From CAYYNP01 sp964472545 (GTDB taxonomy: Bacteria > Planctomycetota > Planctomycetia > Pirellulales > Thermoguttaceae), in NCBI GenBank assembly GCA_964472545.1, contig CAYYNP010000048.1, positions 1-42,159 of the forward strand: a DNA stretch of 42,159 nt. The letters run 5' to 3'. This document shows positions 17,021-25,533 of the stretch, piece by piece (the first letter of the stretch is position 1; every line of letters starts with the position of its first letter). Position numbers and translations under genes: made by a program. The notes under the pieces were generated by a model that was given only the letters and a program-made list of their open reading frames with translations, searched no databases and was not told the origin of the DNA.

Positions 17021-20000
17021 CTAATTCTTTGCAACGGCCATCTCTTCGACCGGCTGAATTCGCTGCACTGCGGTTTCCTCTTCCGGCTCGACCAACTTCG
17101 CCCGCTTCCGATCCGCCAGCGGATAGACCAGACTGTAGGCCACCGGGATTACGAGCAGCGTCAACACGCTGGCAAACATCAACCCGAAGATCACCGCCCC
17201 GGTCAGCGGCCCCCAAAACTCCGCGCCGCCGGAGAGGTTCAAAAACAGCGGCAGCAGCCCGCCGATGGTGGTGACGGTGGTCAGGATCACGGGCCGCAGC
17301 CGGTTGACGCCGGCTTCGAGCAAGGCCTGTTTCACGCCCATGCCGCGGCGTCGGGCCTGGTTGGCGAAGTCGACCAGCACGATCGCATCATTGACCACGA
17401 TACCGACCAGGCAGAGCAGCCCGATAAACGAGGCCAAACTGAATGGATGGCCGCAGACCCACATCCCGAAGATCACGCCCACGAAGCTCAGCGGCACGGT
17501 CATCAACACCACGAGAGTTTGGCGGAAGCTGTTGAATTGCAGCACGAGGATGGCGCCGATCAACAGCACGCCCACGAGCATCGCGTTGCTCATGTGGGAA
17601 GTGCTCTTGTCGCGTTCTTCGTTCTGTCCGGTAAACGTGGCCCGAATGCTCTCGGACTCGGTCAGCGGCGTGCCCAGCATGACCATTGCGTTCTTCTTGC
17701 TGCCCTGGATTCCGATCTTGGCCAAGATCTTGGCCCAGAACCCCGCCTCTTCTTCGGCGGCCCGAAAACCGTATTCCGGCAGGATCTCCTCGCGAAGCAC
17801 TTTGAAGACATCGTCGGGCGTGTAGTCGCGGTCTTCTTTCGGGTTCTTGGTGTTTGGCCGGACGTCGCCCCGCACGGACACCGCCCGGCGCCGGTCGAAG
17901 CGGTTGACGGCGTAGAGCCCTTTTCCGCGGCGAACGTCGGCCAGTTGTCCAACCGTTGCCCGACGCCCGTTAGGGCTGGTCAACATCAAACGCTTAATGT
18001 CGTCTGCAGTTCTCTGGTGTTCGGGATCGGCCTGCAACCGCAGGGTGACGTCTTCGTCATCGATGCTCAATTGGATCGTGCTGTCGCCCAGGATGGCCGT
18101 TTGCACGGCCCGGGCGACCTCGGCTTCGGTCATGCCGAACAGGCCGACCACGTCGGGCTTGGGCTCGACGATCAGGACCGGGCTGTCGGGGCGATAGTCG
18201 GTCTGGACCTCAATTGTGCCTTGAGTCGCTTTCAGCTTCGCGGCGATCTTCCCGGCCAGCCGTCCGAGTTGATCGAGGTCCTTTCCGGTCAGCCGCACCT
18301 CGATGTCGGCCCCGCCCGGCGGCCCTTCCTCGACCTCCTCGATGCGATACTTCATTCCCGGCCAGGGTTTGATCTTCCCACGGAGTTCTTCGATGATCAG
18401 GTCCTGATGCCGCTGGCGGATCGTAGGCGAAGTGAGCTCGACCATGATCTTGCCGAACTCCGGCCCGGTGGCCGTATCGGCTCCCAATCGGGTGGCCAGA
18501 CCGCGCGACGATCCGACGGAAGTGACAAAGTGGACCAACTCACCCTTCTCTTGCAGTTCCTGCAACGGCCCCGTAAAGACCTCCGACGCCCGCAGCGTCT
18601 CTTCGATACTGTAGCCCAACGGCAACTCGTAGCTGATCTCGAACTGACCACGGTCGCTTTGTGGGAAGAAGATCTTGCCGATCCTATCCCACGTCCAGTA
18701 GGCCCAGACTAGTGCCAACCCACAGCAGCAAACGACCATCCAGCGGTTATTGAGCGAGTAGCGGAGTGCGCCGGCGTAGAGCCGCGTGGGGAGGCCGTGG
18801 TTCGGCCGCACGTGACTCTTCGGATGGGCCGCTTGGCCGGCGGGGCGCAAATCGACCGCCGATTCGGTCTCGCCGTTGTCCGACTTCGGCTGCCGCCGCC
18901 CGTACCAATAGGCCGCGGCAACCGGAATCAGAAAATGGTCGACCAGCACGGAGCCCAACAGAGCCACGGTGACCACCTTCGGCATCACGCCCAGGAAGTC
19001 GCCCATGATGCCCGGCACCAGCAGCATCGGCAGGAAGGCGGCCACGGTGGTCAGGTCGGCGGCGATCACCGGGATGCCCACCTCGTCGATTCCCGTCTTG
19101 GCGGCCTGCACCGGCGTTTCGCCGCGCTCGATGTGCCGGTGGATGTTCTCGGCCACGATGATCGCCCCGTCGACCACCATCCCCAGCACCAGCAGGAAGC
19201 TGAAGATGGCCATGTTCGAGATCGCGATGCCCGAGGCAAACAGGAAGATCAACGCGATGGCCATGCTGAACGGGATCGCCATCAGCACCAGAATCGAGAT
19301 CCGCATGCCCATCGACCACGCCAGGATCACCAACACGAACATCGCCCCGACGATCGCGCTGGTGCCCAACACCCAGACCATCACGCCAATCTCCTCGGAG
19401 ACGTCACGTGTGGTGGAAAACTCGATGTGCGGGTATTCCTTCTGTAGCTCGGCCACCCGGGCCTTGATCTGCCGGGCCGACTCCAGCGTGTTGATGTAGG
19501 CTTCTTTGTTGACCACGATGGTGGCCGTATCGCGGCCGTCGATCCGGGCCACGTTCTTCAGCCGGCGATGCGTATCGAGCACCTCGGCGACGTCTTTGAG
19601 CCGGATCAGCCGCTCGCCTCGCTGGGCCACGATCACCTGCCGGATGTCCTCGACGCCGCGGAGTCGCGTCTTGTTGTGGACCTGCATGTCGAATCGCGAC
19701 GTGTTCAGCGACCCGCCGGGAAGCTGGCTGTGGAAGTTCATCAGCGCCATGCGGATCTGATCCATCGTCAGGCCGTATTCGGCGAACAAATCCGGATCGA
19801 CGTTGACGTGGATCTCCCGTTCCTTGCCGCCGAAGAGTTGAGAATTGGAGACGCCGGAGATCGTCTCCAGGTCGCGTTGCACGTCCTCGGCGATCTCCTT
19901 CAGCGCCCGCTCGTCGAAACCGGTCGGCGCACACAAGCTGACCAGCATCATCGGCATGCTCTCGAAGTCGATGTCGGTGATGATCGGCTGCACCTCGCGG

Positions 20001-20365
20001 CCGCGGGGCAACTGGCTGCGGACTTCGTCGACCAAGTGGGCCACGTCGTCGCGGGCGCGCTTCGACGGCACGCCGTCGAGAAAGATAATGCTGGTCACGC
20101 TCGAGCCGCGCATGCTGGTCGACTGGATCTTGTCGACCTTGTTGAGTCCCTCTAATGCCTCTTCGATCTTCCGCGTGATGTCCTTCTCGGCCTCGGTCGG
20201 CTCGGAGCCCGGATAGGGCACCGTCACCAGAACCACCGCCGTGTTGATCGCCGGGGTCCGCTGTACGGGAATGTAGATGCCCGAAAGCACGGCCAGCACA
20301 ATCACCATCACCACGCACACGATGACCACGCGCGGCCGGTCGATGGCTTTATGGCTGATGTACAT
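17021..20365 (-). CDS. RND-family efflux pump inner-membrane transporter
   Basis: The 1114-residue product has the full RND layout: a first membrane helix (VVIVCVVMVIVLAVLSGIYIP), a large periplasmic loop, a bundle of six helices, a second loop and a second bundle. It would export small hydrophobic or amphiphilic compounds, or metals, using proton influx, working with the adaptor encoded upstream. In helix 4 the motif is GMVVDGAIIVAENIHRH. D399 matches the first AcrB proton-relay aspartate, but the second is glycine (G400). In helix 10 the AcrB lysine position reads NDAIVLVDFAN (N992, D993). This variant motif is common in non-AcrB RND branches. ATG 20365 is chosen because homology begins at MYISHKAIDRPR; it lies 22 bases after the adaptor stop. 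No outer-membrane TolC gene is adjacent. Confidence 0.95.
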   Translation of the reverse strand: MYISHKAIDRPRVVIVCVVMVIVLAVLSGIYIPVQRTPAINTAVVLVTVPYPGSEPTEAEKDITRKIEEALEGLNKVDKIQSTSMRGSSVTSIIFLDGVPSKRARDDVAHLVDEVRSQLPRGREVQPIITDIDFESMPMMLVSLCAPTGFDERALKEIAEDVQRDLETISGVSNSQLFGGKEREIHVNVDPDLFAEYGLTMDQIRMALMNFHSQLPGGSLNTSRFDMQVHNKTRLRGVEDIRQVIVAQRGERLIRLKDVAEVLDTHRRLKNVARIDGRDTATIVVNKEAYINTLESARQIKARVAELQKEYPHIEFSTTRDVSEEIGVMVWVLGTSAIVGAMFVLVILAWSMGMRISILVLMAIPFSMAIALIFLFASGIAISNMAIFSFLLVLGMVVDGAIIVAENIHRHIERGETPVQAAKTGIDEVGIPVIAADLTTVAAFLPMLLVPGIMGDFLGVMPKVVTVALLGSVLVDHFLIPVAAAYWYGRRQPKSDNGETESAVDLRPAGQAAHPKSHVRPNHGLPTRLYAGALRYSLNNRWMVVCCCGLALVWAYWTWDRIGKIFFPQSDRGQFEISYELPLGYSIEETLRASEVFTGPLQELQEKGELVHFVTSVGSSRGLATRLGADTATGPEFGKIMVELTSPTIRQRHQDLIIEELRGKIKPWPGMKYRIEEVEEGPPGGADIEVRLTGKDLDQLGRLAGKIAAKLKATQGTIEVQTDYRPDSPVLIVEPKPDVVGLFGMTEAEVARAVQTAILGDSTIQLSIDDEDVTLRLQADPEHQRTADDIKRLMLTSPNGRRATVGQLADVRRGKGLYAVNRFDRRRAVSVRGDVRPNTKNPKEDRDYTPDDVFKVLREEILPEYGFRAAEEEAGFWAKILAKIGIQGSKKNAMVMLGTPLTESESIRATFTGQNEERDKSTSHMSNAMLVGVLLIGAILVLQFNSFRQTLVVLMTVPLSFVGVIFGMWVCGHPFSLASFIGLLCLVGIVVNDAIVLVDFANQARRRGMGVKQALLEAGVNRLRPVILTTVTTIGGLLPLFLNLSGGAEFWGPLTGAVIFGLMFASVLTLLVIPVAYSLVYPLADRKRAKLVEPEEETAVQRIQPVEEMAVAKN

Positions 20366-20387
20366 GGCGAAAGTCGCGAGCGCAGGT

Positions 20388-21752
20388 TTATTCCGACTTA
20401 TCCGGGCCGACGCCGGCCTCGTTCCTTGCCTTCTCCGACCCGTCCTCACCGACCACTTTGACCGGGCCGCCCTCGACGAGTTGATGTTGCCCGCGTCGGA
20501 CGATCGTTCGTTGCTGAGGCGAAAGCCCCTGGACGATTACGTCGCCGTCTTGCTTGATCGGTGCGTCGAGAACGACCCGCCGGCCGTGGTCGGTCTCGTC
20601 AACCGCGTAAACAAAGAGCACCTCCTCGCCACCGCTGCCGAGGCGCTTCAGCAGTGCCGCGTCCTGCGAGAGTTCCTTGTCGCGCAACGCCATCTCGTAC
20701 GTCATCACCATCGTACACTCCAGCGGGATGCGAAATCCGTCGATTTCGTCGAGCACGATCTCGGCCTGGGCGATCAAGCCGGGCTTCCAGAGCTTCTTGT
20801 CCGCCCTCGGCAGCGCCACCTCGACCTCGAACAGCCCGGTCGTCTGATCGGCCGCTTCGGGGATGCGGAAGACGCGACCTTCGGTTTCTCCCCGCTGGCG
20901 TCGGTTGCGGTCGGGTGCCACCAGGCTCACGTGGGCCTTCAGTTGCGGTTCGATCTGGCCCACGTAGGCCTCGGGCACTCCGATCACCAACAGCGGCGGA
21001 TCGACTTGGATGATCTCCATCACGATCTGATGTGGGCTGACCGATTCACCTGCGTTGACCAGCCGTTTCGAGATTACCCCGCCGACCGGTGATCGCAGCA
21101 CGGTGTCTTTGATATCTTCCTGGGCGGTGAGGATCGCCACCTTGGCCCCGGCCAGTTGTGCCCGGGCGAGTTCCAGCCGGGCTTGGGCCACCCGCAGCGC
21201 CGTGACGGTGCTTTGATACTGGGCGTCGGTGATCGCCCCGTGGCTCCGCTGCTTGAGTTGGTCGGCCCGTTGCATGTCGGACGTGGCCTGGGCGAGCTGT
21301 GCCGTGGCCTCGCTGAGCCTGGCGTTGGCCTCCGACTGCTGGGCCGTCGCCTGCCGGAACCGACACTGCAGTAGCTCGTCGTCGAGTTGGGCCAGGATCT
21401 GCTGCGGAACCACCGAATCGCCGTCGTCCAATGGCAGTCCTTCTCGGCCGCCTGCGTCGTTGAGGCCCAATGCCTCCACGCGGCCCGCCGTCTCGAAACC
21501 CAGCGAGAAGCGTTCCCACGGGCGAACCATGCCGGAGTATCTGTCGGTGATCTCGATCCGTTCTGACTCGAGCTGCAGGACCGACACATCGGCCGGTTTC
21601 TCCTCCGTCGTATCACCGTTGCCGTTGGAGGGCGTCTCCCCGTAGCCGGTGACCAGCACCAGAATCACGACGGCCGTCGCGGCCAGCGTGACGATCACCA
21701 GCCCCGCGTAGCGGCCGATCCGTTCCCAACCGATTCGTTCCAACACACTCAT
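20388..21752 (-). CDS. HlyD/AcrA-type periplasmic adaptor subunit
   Basis: The 454-residue product has one N-terminal membrane anchor (YAGLVIVTLAATAVVILVLVTG, about 15-38), no lipobox, and then a membrane-fusion-protein layout. This includes a lipoyl-like half ending in DDELLQCRF, a long alpha-helical hairpin rich in A, Q, E and R (about 125-215), the second lipoyl half TVLRSPVGGVISKRLVNAGESV, and beta-barrel and membrane-proximal domains. It bridges the RND pump to an outer-membrane channel. Its start overlaps the TetR stop by four bases and the pump begins 22 bases downstream, so all three genes form one operon. The C-terminal tail beyond the conserved domains is charged and probably disordered. 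Confidence 0.94.
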   Translation of the reverse strand: MSVLERIGWERIGRYAGLVIVTLAATAVVILVLVTGYGETPSNGNGDTTEEKPADVSVLQLESERIEITDRYSGMVRPWERFSLGFETAGRVEALGLNDAGGREGLPLDDGDSVVPQQILAQLDDELLQCRFRQATAQQSEANARLSEATAQLAQATSDMQRADQLKQRSHGAITDAQYQSTVTALRVAQARLELARAQLAGAKVAILTAQEDIKDTVLRSPVGGVISKRLVNAGESVSPHQIVMEIIQVDPPLLVIGVPEAYVGQIEPQLKAHVSLVAPDRNRRQRGETEGRVFRIPEAADQTTGLFEVEVALPRADKKLWKPGLIAQAEIVLDEIDGFRIPLECTMVMTYEMALRDKELSQDAALLKRLGSGGEEVLFVYAVDETDHGRRVVLDAPIKQDGDVIVQGLSPQQRTIVRRGQHQLVEGGPVKVVGEDGSEKARNEAGVGPDKSE

Positions 21753-22411
21753 GGCTGCACCACCGCCGCATTAGGATCGGAAATCTCGCACACCGGCCGC
21801 TCGTGCCCCAACGCGGCCAAAGTGAACCGGACGATATGCTCGGTAAGCCGGGCGACGTCGAATGTGTCGTATTCTTCCTCGCCCACCAACAACACGGCGA
21901 TCGGCCGGTGGATCTTGAAGTGCAGACACTGCCCCACGATGCTAAACGCCACCAGATGGCGATCGGCCGTGGACGTCTCCGCCGGCAACAACTCGCGGAG
22001 GATGGCGTCGAGCCACTCGAAGTTCCGCCGGATGTACGATTCGACCATTGCCGCACACGCCCGGCTCGGCTCGGTCATCTCGCGGGCCATCAGTTGGGCG
22101 TGCCAGGCGGGCCGGTTCGGATCGAGCAGCCGTGTGAGCATTCGCTGCACGTACGCCCGAAGCTGGTCGGTCGCCGACGTGCCCGGCGGAAATTCCGGAG
22201 CCGGTTCCTCGGCCCCCGGCGTATGGGCGAATTTGACCGCTTCGACGTAGAGCCGCTCTTTGTCGCCGAAGTGGTAGTTTACCGCCGCCAAGTTGGCCCC
22301 GGCGCGGCTACAGATTTCGCGCACCGTGGCCGCCTGGAATCCGCGGGCGGCAAAGACCTCGCCGGCAGCCTGCAACAGCCGCGCCCGGGTATCGTCCGCC
22401 GTGTTCGACAT
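21749..22411 (-). CDS. TetR-family transcriptional repressor of the RND operon
   Basis: The 220-residue protein has an N-terminal TetR helix-turn-helix (TRARLLQAAGEVFAARGF, then TVREICSRAGANLAAVNYHFGDKERLY) and a helical ligand-binding domain of the CecR/DUF1956 type (MAREMTEPSRACAAMVESYIR). The frame is open up to ATG 22459, but a promoter at 22464-22492 would start transcription at about 22457, downstream of that codon. ATG 22411, with GGAACAGAG upstream, is therefore the start. It is the first gene of the efflux operon, and a 26-bp palindrome just downstream of the -10 box is its likely operator. I infer that it represses itself and the pump until an inducer binds. Confidence 0.93.
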   Translation of the reverse strand: MSNTADDTRARLLQAAGEVFAARGFQAATVREICSRAGANLAAVNYHFGDKERLYVEAVKFAHTPGAEEPAPEFPPGTSATDQLRAYVQRMLTRLLDPNRPAWHAQLMAREMTEPSRACAAMVESYIRRNFEWLDAILRELLPAETSTADRHLVAFSIVGQCLHFKIHRPIAVLLVGEEEYDTFDVARLTEHIVRFTLAALGHERPVCEISDPNAAVVQP

Positions 22412-22436
22412 ATCTCTGTTCCGATCTAAACGACCG

Positions 22437-22462
22437 ATTGAATCAAATGTTTGTTTCAATCA
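22437..22462. promoter_or_regulatory. Probable TetR operator (26-bp palindrome)
   Basis: The half-sites GATTGAATCAAA (22437-22448) and TTTGTTTCAATC (22451-22462) are inverted copies with 11 of 12 matches and a 2-base centre. The site lies one base past the -10 box and covers the predicted transcription start of the TetR-adaptor-pump operon, which is ideal for repression. It is much more AT-rich than its surroundings. Confidence 0.75.
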
Positions 22463-22463
22463 A

Positions 22464-22492
22464 GTGTACGGTTTCTTTGGGGAAGAGTCAAT
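22464..22492 (-). promoter_or_regulatory. Promoter of the RND efflux operon
   Basis: Read on the minus strand, TTGACT (22492-22487) and TACACT (22469-22464) are separated by 17 bases. They match the sigma70 consensus at 5 of 6 and 4 of 6 positions. The palindromic operator follows directly and the TetR start codon lies about 50 bases downstream. Confidence 0.65.
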
Positions 22493-22733
22493 AGTCTGTA
22501 GGGAAAACGGAGTTTGGGTGGTGTGTGGAATCCTCCGCACACCTCCTTGTGAGGGTAATCATATAGAACGATGGGGCCTATTGCAGGAGCCAGCTACAGA
22601 TCGGCGTGCGATGTGCCGCCGCCGGATACAGATGCCGTGGTTTTGCAGGAACCACCACCGCAGGGAGTGTTCTTGGCCCCAGGTCGCTGGAGATTGGGAA
22701 ACAACGTGCTTCCCTTTCCGTACGCACGGCGCC
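22493..22733. other. Intergenic stretch without a recognised gene
   Basis: This stretch lies between the efflux promoter and the stop of the AAA ATPase gene. Short frames run through it on both strands, but none has a convincing start, ribosome binding site or recognisable domain. It is somewhat AT-richer than the surroundings. A decayed gene end is possible but not shown. Confidence 0.4.
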
Positions 22734-23909
22734 TCATGGCTCGCCGTCGACCGACGCGAGATCGAGGATCGAAAGGGCCTTGGTCCGCGGGTCGATCGCG
22801 TAGGTCTTCCTTCCCGGGTAGACCACAAATGCCTCATCAAGGTCCAGGTCGTCGGTCGCGATCAGCAGCGAACGGGTCATCCTTGGAGCATCAATGCACT
22901 TGAACTCGAACCCGATCCGCCGCCCGTCTCGGAAGATCAACAGATCGAGTTCGGCGCCGCCGTGCGTTGCCCAGAAGTATGCCTGGCGCGCACCGGTCAG
23001 CGTCAGCACTTGCTCCATGGCGAATCCCTCCCACGACGCGCCGTACTTCGGATGCCCGGCGACGGCCTGAGCGGTCTGAAGCGACAACAGACTGTGCAGC
23101 AGGCCGCTATCGCGTACGTAGACCTTGGGAGATTTGACCTGCCGCTTCTTGAGATTCTCGTGCCACGGCGGCAGTTGTCGGATCACGTAGGCACCGGCCA
23201 ACAGGTCCAGGTATCGCCGCACCGTCGTGGCCGATTTGCCCAACGCCTGAGCGAATTCGGCCGCGTTGAAAACCTGCCCGTGGTAATGGGCAATCATCGT
23301 CCAGAAGCGTCGCAGGTGTTCCGAGGGAATCGAGATGCCAAGTTGCGGGACATCGCGCTGGAGAAAAGTCTGCACGAAATCAGCACGCCATCGGTAGCTG
23401 ACCGAGGCGTCGTCGGCCAAATAGGAGCGGGGGAAACCGCCGCGCATCCAAAGCTGCTTGAAGTGCGCCGGGCCGATCTCCCGTACGTCGAAGCCCGACA
23501 TCTCGATCAACGCCACGCGTCCGGCCAACGACTCGCTGACGCCTCGCACCAAGTGCGGCGAGGCGCTGCCCAGCAGCAGGAACTTTGCCGCACAGCCCGG
23601 CCGATCCACCAGTACGCGCAGGATTTCAAACAACTCGGGTTTGCGTTGGACTTCGTCGATGATTACCAGGCCGGTGGAATCCTCAAGTGCCAACATCGGG
23701 GCCGAGAGACGGGCCAGATCGGCCGGGTCCTCGAGATCGTAGAGTTCGTGATCGATCTCGGCCGCCAGAAGTCGCGCCATCGTGGTCTTGCCGCACTGGC
23801 GCGGTCCGAGCAATGTAACCACAGGATTGTGGCGCAGAGCCGTGTTGATTCGGCGGTTCAGATCGGGGCGAGGTACCACTCTAGAAGTATAGCCTTGAAA
23901 ATCGAACAT
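22734..23909 (-). CDS. AAA-type ATPase with DUF4143-like C-terminal domain
   Basis: The 391-residue product has an N-terminal P-loop ATPase domain with Walker A GPRQCGKT (35-42) and Walker B LVIIDEVQ (D85, E86). A sensor-like LLLGSAS, a winged-helix-like region (FNAAEFAQALGKSATTVRRYLDLL) and a C-terminal DUF4143/nuclease-like domain (GASWEGFAMEQVL, then ATHGGAELDLLIF and IGFEFK) follow. The E...D...ExK pattern resembles the PD-(D/E)XK fold that this family often carries. These predicted ATPases are widespread in bacteria, often mobile, and without a settled function. The gene stands alone between divergent or distant neighbours. An inverted repeat flanks its start codon (23893-23929), suggesting self-regulation. 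The 3' end is slightly AT-richer than neighbouring genes. Confidence 0.9.
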   Translation of the reverse strand: MFDFQGYTSRVVPRPDLNRRINTALRHNPVVTLLGPRQCGKTTMARLLAAEIDHELYDLEDPADLARLSAPMLALEDSTGLVIIDEVQRKPELFEILRVLVDRPGCAAKFLLLGSASPHLVRGVSESLAGRVALIEMSGFDVREIGPAHFKQLWMRGGFPRSYLADDASVSYRWRADFVQTFLQRDVPQLGISIPSEHLRRFWTMIAHYHGQVFNAAEFAQALGKSATTVRRYLDLLAGAYVIRQLPPWHENLKKRQVKSPKVYVRDSGLLHSLLSLQTAQAVAGHPKYGASWEGFAMEQVLTLTGARQAYFWATHGGAELDLLIFRDGRRIGFEFKCIDAPRMTRSLLIATDDLDLDEAFVVYPGRKTYAIDPRTKALSILDLASVDGEP

Positions 23910-23929
23910 TCAATGGTGGATTTTCAAGG
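23893..23929. promoter_or_regulatory. Inverted repeat around the ATPase start codon
   Basis: CCTTGAAAATC (23893-23903) and GATTTTCAAGG (23919-23929) are perfect 11-base inverted copies separated by 15 bases. The ATG of the minus-strand ATPase gene (23909-23907) sits in the loop and one arm encodes residues 3-6 (DFQG). It could be a protein-binding site or an mRNA hairpin that limits translation. Confidence 0.55.
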
Positions 23930-24078
23930 TTGCCGGACCCCGTGTGGGCACGGCACCGATACGACTGGTAAACACGCGTCAATCGGACTAGACTACCGGC
24001 GCGGGCCGGAACCTGCCATTTGTCCCGCCCTGCCGTACTCGCCCACCCTTAAGCGTCCCACATTGAAGGAGCCCTCGT

Positions 24079-25419
24079 ATGAGCCGCCAATCCTCCCGCC
24101 GCGATTTCCTCAAAACGTCTGCCGGCGTTGCCGCTGCCGGCACGGTTCCGTACGTCTGGAGTAGTTCCTACGCCAAGGCCCAGGACAAGAACGACCGGCC
24201 GAACCTGGCCTCGATTGGCCTCGGCGGCATGGGCAGCCACGACGGCCGCAGTGCCTCGCGATTCGCCGACCCGGTGGCCTGCTGCGACGTCGACCGCGGC
24301 CGGGCCGAGGCGTTTGCCGGACGCTTCGAGAAGAAACCGGAGGTCTACACCGACTATCGCAAGCTGCTCGAACGCAAAGACATCGACGTGGTCACCATCG
24401 GCACGCCCGACCACTGGCACAGCCGCATCGTGATCGACGCCCTAAAGGCCGGCCTCGACGTGCAATGCCAGAAGCCGTTGACGCTGACCATCGACGAAGG
24501 CAAGCAGATCTGCAAGGTGGTCAAAGACTCCGGCAAGATCCTTCACATCGGCACGCAGCAGCGAAGCGAGAACCGCAACATGTTCCTCAAGGCGATCGCC
24601 CTGGCCATGAGCGGACGGCTTGGCAAGACGCTCACGGCCACCTGTTCCATCGGCGGCGGACCGGCGGGCGGGCCGTTCGACAACGCCGAACCGCCGGCCA
24701 ATCTCAATTGGGACTACTGGCTTGGCCAAACGCCCGTGGTACCTTATTGCCCGCAGCGCTGCCACGGCAGTTTTAGGTGGTGGCTGGAGTATTCCGGCGG
24801 CAAGATGACCGACTGGGGCGCCCACCACATCGACATCGCCCAATGGGGCCTCGGCTACACCGATTCCGGACCGATCGAGATCGAGGGCACGGCCGAATTC
24901 CCCGACGTCTTCCCGGCCGACTTCGATCCGGTGAAGTTCTTCGCTGGCGGGCAGAAGCTCGGCAACGGCTACAACTCGGCCATGCGGTTCAAGATCACCT
25001 CGACCTATGAGAACGGCAACAAGATGATCGTCCAGGAAGGCCCGGACAACGGCATCTGGTTCGAGGGCGAGAACGGCCGGATCTTCGTCAACCGCGGCCG
25101 GCTCACCGGCAAGCCGATCGAGGACCTTACGGCGGCCGACAACGAGTGGCTCGACAGAGAGGTGATCAAGCTCTACAACGGCAAGCAGCCCGGCGACCAC
25201 ATGGCCCATTTCTTCGAGTGCCTCAAGGAGCGCGTCTTCACGGTCTCCGACCCCTTCACCCACCACCGCACGATGACGTCCTGCCATCTCTGCAACATCG
25301 CCATCCTGCTGAAGCGCAAGCTCCGCTGGGACCCGAAGAAAGAAGACTTCATCGGCGACGAACAAGCCAGCGCCCTGTGCAGCCGGCCGCAGCGGGAGCC
25401 GTATGGGATTGAAGCGTAG
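24079..25419 (+). CDS. Tat-exported Gfo/Idh/MocA-family oxidoreductase
   Basis: The 446-residue product starts with a twin-arginine signal (RRDFLKTSAGVAAAG, R7-R8), so it is exported folded with its NAD(P) cofactor. The Rossmann motif is GLGGMG (47-52), followed by CDVD, VTIGTPDHWH (105-114) and the catalytic lysine in CQKPLTLT (K132), where the classical EKP is QKP. The C-terminal sugar-binding half includes WWLEYSGGKMTDWGAHHIDIAQW. Such secreted oxidoreductases are greatly expanded in planctomycetes and probably act on sugars or sugar acids; the substrate is unknown. AAGGAG 8 bases before ATG 24079 supports the start. It stands alone and converges with the downstream EamA gene. Confidence 0.95.
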   Translation: MSRQSSRRDFLKTSAGVAAAGTVPYVWSSSYAKAQDKNDRPNLASIGLGGMGSHDGRSASRFADPVACCDVDRGRAEAFAGRFEKKPEVYTDYRKLLERKDIDVVTIGTPDHWHSRIVIDALKAGLDVQCQKPLTLTIDEGKQICKVVKDSGKILHIGTQQRSENRNMFLKAIALAMSGRLGKTLTATCSIGGGPAGGPFDNAEPPANLNWDYWLGQTPVVPYCPQRCHGSFRWWLEYSGGKMTDWGAHHIDIAQWGLGYTDSGPIEIEGTAEFPDVFPADFDPVKFFAGGQKLGNGYNSAMRFKITSTYENGNKMIVQEGPDNGIWFEGENGRIFVNRGRLTGKPIEDLTAADNEWLDREVIKLYNGKQPGDHMAHFFECLKERVFTVSDPFTHHRTMTSCHLCNIAILLKRKLRWDPKKEDFIGDEQASALCSRPQREPYGIEA

Positions 25420-25533
25420 ACCGCCGGGTTCGCAGGCTTGTAGGACGCACCGGGAACCCAGGGTAACGAGTGTCGCGTTGTGGGGCCATCGTGTCCGTTG
25501 CGGGGTTATAGAGGTGGTGTGTCCAGACGCACT

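Noticed and set aside
16928..18712. 594-residue plus-strand open frame opposite the RND gene
   Set aside because: It is rich in H, D, Q and R with no domain, and runs antisense to a clear RND transporter.
22559..22840. Short frame between the efflux promoter and the ATPase
   Set aside because: No ribosome binding site, no recognisable domain, and it overlaps the 3' end of the ATPase gene.
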